Below, piece after piece: positions 32,166 to 34,223 of a stretch of 34,223 nucleotides of DNA. The position numbers and the translations under genes are program-made. The notes under the pieces are model-generated. The model saw nothing but the letters and a program-made list of their open reading frames with translations. It was not told the origin of the DNA and did no database searches. Within the stretch, counting starts at the first letter, position 1. Each line of letters starts with the position of its first letter. This DNA is from Oscillospiraceae bacterium (GTDB taxonomy: Bacteria > Bacillota > Clostridia > Oscillospirales > Oscillospiraceae), in contig JAFXCL010000023.1 in the NCBI GenBank assembly GCA_017521485.1, positions 1 to 34,223 of the forward strand, written 5' to 3'.

Positions 32166-32177
32166 CACCTCCTTTTT
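32150..32177. terminator. Terminator overlapping the methyltransferase stop codon
   Basis: AAAAGGAGGTGC (32150-32161) pairs perfectly with GCACCTCCTTTT (32165-32176) around a 3-base loop, followed by T. It also lies just downstream of the convergent transporter gene on the minus strand and reads AAAAAGG...CCTTTTCTT there. Confidence 0.9.
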
Positions 32178-32181
32178 GTGT

Positions 32182-33207
32182 TTACATCAGGCCCATACAC
32201 CAGATGACCGCCAGTGCGGTCAGGGTTACCAATGTGTCGATGGTGACACCGTAGAACATTGGGGCAAGGCCGGCTTTTTTGAAGTCGGCAATGCTGGTGC
32301 CAAGACCAATGGCAGCCAATGCGGAAACCATCAGGAATTTGCTTGCCTGCTTCATAACACCGGAGACTGCCGGGGGAATGAAGCCGATACTATTGAGAAT
32401 TGCCAATGCAAGGAAACCGCAGATGAACCAAGGGATAATCTTTCCGAGCTTCACTGTTTGTCCACCGTTTGTTTCCTTGAGCGCTTTTTGTTTTTCTCGT
32501 GTGCCGATCCAGGCAAATACCAGAACGGTGGGGATAATGGCGATGGTGCGGGTGAGCTTCACCATTGTGGCAAAATCGCCGGCTGCTTCAGAAAAGGCAT
32601 AGCCGGATGCCACCACGCTGGCAGTATCGTTTACAGATGTGCCTGCCCAAATGCCATAGGCAATGTCGGACATTCCCAAGGCCCTACCCATAATGGGGTA
32701 CAGCGCCACCATAACCATATCAAACAAAAAGGTAGAGGACATAGCAAAAGCGATATCTTTATCTTCTGCATCGATCACAGGCGCGATTGCCGCCACCGCA
32801 GAGCCGCCGCAGATACCTGTTCCGGCAGAGATCAGGTTACTGAGCTTCCAGTTCAGCTGAAAGAGCTTGCGGATAAAGTAGCCGCCGCCAAAGCACATTG
32901 TGAAAGTGAAGAGCATTACAAAGAAGGTCATTTTGCCCACTGACATAATGGTACGGACAGATAGGGATGCACCCAAGAGGATGATCGCACATTTCAGAAT
33001 TTTCTTCGATGTAAATTTCAGGGCAGGCTGGATCCATTTGGGAGACCAAAAGCTATTGATGATCGTACCCAGAAACAAAGCAATGATGGATGCGCCCAGC
33101 AGATCGCCAGGAACAAGGCGTTCGATGAGAACAGACAGCCCGGCGACGGCAAAGCAAACAGCAATGCCCAGAAGAAACAGCCACCGATCTTTTCCTTTGG
33201 AATTCAT
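32182..33207 (-). CDS. YeiH/UPF0324-family membrane transporter (putative sulfate exporter family)
   Basis: This 341-residue protein has about ten membrane helices. Family features are the early GASIIALFLGTIINS, CAIILLGASLSVRTI, the glycine-rich signature ISAGTGICGGSAVAAIAPVI with the following acidic DAEDKD, and WAGTSVNDTASVVASG. YeiH-family members are annotated as putative sulfate exporters, and the substrate is not established by this sequence. The ATG at 33207 follows GGAGG by six bases on the minus strand. It has its own promoter at 33240-33267. Confidence 0.9.
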   Translation of the reverse strand: MNSKGKDRWLFLLGIAVCFAVAGLSVLIERLVPGDLLGASIIALFLGTIINSFWSPKWIQPALKFTSKKILKCAIILLGASLSVRTIMSVGKMTFFVMLFTFTMCFGGGYFIRKLFQLNWKLSNLISAGTGICGGSAVAAIAPVIDAEDKDIAFAMSSTFLFDMVMVALYPIMGRALGMSDIAYGIWAGTSVNDTASVVASGYAFSEAAGDFATMVKLTRTIAIIPTVLVFAWIGTREKQKALKETNGGQTVKLGKIIPWFICGFLALAILNSIGFIPPAVSGVMKQASKFLMVSALAAIGLGTSIADFKKAGLAPMFYGVTIDTLVTLTALAVIWCMGLM

Positions 33208-33239
33208 ACATGACCTCCGATTATGTTTTATTTAATCAT

Positions 33240-33267
33240 ATTATATCACAGATTCCTAAAAAGTAAA
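33240..33267 (-). promoter_or_regulatory. Promoter for the YeiH-family gene
   Basis: On the minus strand TTTACT (33267-33262), a 16-base spacer and TATAAT (33245-33240). Confidence 0.7.
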
Positions 33268-33298
33268 TCCGTGAACGGATTGCACAACAAAAATAGAA

Positions 33299-33329
33299 AA
33301 CAGGGAGCGACCGGTGGCCGCTCCCTGTT
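33299..33329 (-). terminator. Terminator of the surface-protein gene
   Basis: AACAGGGAGCG and CGCTCCCTGTT form a perfect 11-bp stem with a 9-base loop. On the minus strand it is followed by TTCTATTTTT, 16 bases past the stop codon. Confidence 0.85.
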
Positions 33330-33344
33330 GCACAGGGTTATGAA

Positions 33345-34223
33345 TTAGTGGGTTTCCCGCTTCCGGCTCAGTACCAGTACGAACAGGCAGGCAAGGCTGA
33401 AGAGCATCAGGACTGCCAGCAGTGTTACGGGGGTAGTGTCGCCGGTCTTGGGGTTGTCGGAAGGTGCAGGCTCTGTGGGGGTAGGCACGGGAGGCTGTTC
33501 GTATTTGTTCTGGAATGCGAACTTGTAGGTTGCCTCGTCCACATCGTTTCCGTTTACTGTGTAGGAGATGCCGATGTTGCCTTGCTCATCGTCGGTGAGG
33601 GTAACCACAACGGTGTAAACGGTTTCATCGTAGGTGATGCCGTCCGCGGGGTTGCCGGCTGCGGGGATGATCTCCTTAATGTAGTAGGTAAATGTTCCGG
33701 TAGCCACATCTGCCTGCTTGTAGGGGATAGCATCGAAGGAAGCTTCTGCGGCGGATGCCTTGGTAACACCGGTAACGGTCACAGTATCCACAGGCTCAGC
33801 ATTCAGGTCAGTGTACAGACCGAAGGAGAAGTCTCTGCCGGTGGTGGCGTCGCCGGTCATGGTCTTGATGACCGACAGGACCAGCTGGTTGTCTTCCATC
33901 TGGTAGCCATTGTGGAAGGCAAGGTTTGTTGCAGGATCGCCGTTTTCGTCAGCATAGGTGATGTTTTCAATCTCCAGCTTGCCGACGCCGTTATCGATGA
34001 CCTTGATCGTCACAGTGTACTCGGTGGCATCCCACTTAATGAAGCCGCCCAGAATGGAGCGGTATTCCTTAACGGTGAATACATAAGTACCTGCGGTAGT
34101 GAAGTTCAGGGTATCGAAGGTGACGGTGTTGGTAGCGGGGTCTACGGTCTTGCGGTCGTTAATTTCACCGGTGCTGTCCGTTCCGGTCAGATCGAACTGG
34201 AAGTCCAGCATATTCTTGCCGTC
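33345..34223 (-). CDS. Sortase-anchored surface protein with pilin-type isopeptide domains, C-terminal part
   Basis: The frame is open to the window edge, so the N terminus is missing; 292 residues are visible. An incomplete Spy0128-type domain (GTYVFTVKEYRS with its acidic residue, then NLAFHNGYQ) is followed by a complete one, from SVIKTMTGDATTGRDFSFGL to TFTYYIKEIIPAAG and FAFQNKY. Such domains form internal Lys-Asn/Asp isopeptide bonds. A proline-rich stalk PPVPTPTEPAPS, the sorting motif NPKTG, a hydrophobic helix and the tail RKRETH complete the cell-wall anchor. It is probably a pilin-like or adhesive wall protein. The ATG at 34211 is internal. Confidence 0.9.
   Translation of the reverse strand, partial: DGKNMLDFQFDLTGTDSTGEINDRKTVDPATNTVTFDTLNFTTAGTYVFTVKEYRSILGGFIKWDATEYTVTIKVIDNGVGKLEIENITYADENGDPATNLAFHNGYQMEDNQLVLSVIKTMTGDATTGRDFSFGLYTDLNAEPVDTVTVTGVTKASAAEASFDAIPYKQADVATGTFTYYIKEIIPAAGNPADGITYDETVYTVVVTLTDDEQGNIGISYTVNGNDVDEATYKFAFQNKYEQPPVPTPTEPAPSDNPKTGDTTPVTLLAVLMLFSLACLFVLVLSRKRETH

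Noticed and set aside
1-34223. tRNA or rRNA genes, phage integrase, IS transposase, toxin-antitoxin or defence genes
   Set aside because: None was recognised on either strand.

Overview
The window looks like a chromosomal segment of a low-to-mid GC gut Firmicute, most likely a clostridial Oscillospiraceae/Ruminococcaceae-type organism. The reasons are the end of a Gram-positive rpoA-rplQ operon, strong AGGAGG ribosome binding sites throughout, a T-box in front of thrS, a cobalamin riboswitch in front of a DUF4430 lipoprotein, a yabE-like/rsmA neighbourhood, a surface protein with an NPKTG sorting signal, and intergenic repeats of a flavour common in that group. The assignment is from content, not from a search.

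Layout. 1-662: 3' end of rpoA, then rplQ. 663-1309: a gene-free stretch packed with inverted repeats, including a 314-bp MITE-like element. 1310-2350 (minus): M42 aminopeptidase. 2497-23156: one collinear plus-strand capsule/exopolysaccharide locus of 18 genes, with a good promoter at its left end and a perfect 16-bp bidirectional terminator at its right end. 23167-25274 (minus): thrS with T-box and promoter. 25634-28445: yabE-like cell-wall protein, rsmA and a YjjG-type phosphatase. 28485-33207: small housekeeping units with their own promoters and terminators (sfsA, YhcH-family, B12-riboswitch lipoprotein, plsC, TrmH-like methyltransferase, YeiH-like transporter). 33345-34223 (minus): 3' end of a sortase-anchored surface protein.

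The capsule locus is the most interesting part. It opens with a CpsB-type phosphatase, then a block closely resembling pglF-pglE-pglC-pglA (4,6-dehydratase, 4-aminotransferase, monotopic phosphoglycosyl transferase, GT4), but with no pglD acetyltransferase. The primed sugar is therefore likely to be a 2-acetamido-4-amino-2,4,6-trideoxyhexose with a free amine. A GT4 gene followed by a TupA-like ATP-grasp gene occurs twice, with another GT4 and a NodB-fold deacetylase between the copies. Then come Wzy, Wzx, a CDP-polyol phosphotransferase, an unusual SDR-cytidylyltransferase fusion that could make a CDP-polyol, a membrane acyltransferase, and a galacturonokinase-like GHMP kinase overlapping a nucleotidyltransferase gene.

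Taken together the genes suggest a Wzy-dependent polysaccharide with free amino groups (AAT sugar) and negative charges (polyol phosphate and possibly a uronic acid), perhaps with amino acids amide-linked to the uronic acid by the TupA-like ligases. That would be a zwitterionic or teichuronopeptide-like capsule. The pathway reading is inference from gene families. No chain-length regulator, tyrosine kinase or LCP attachment enzyme lies within the window.
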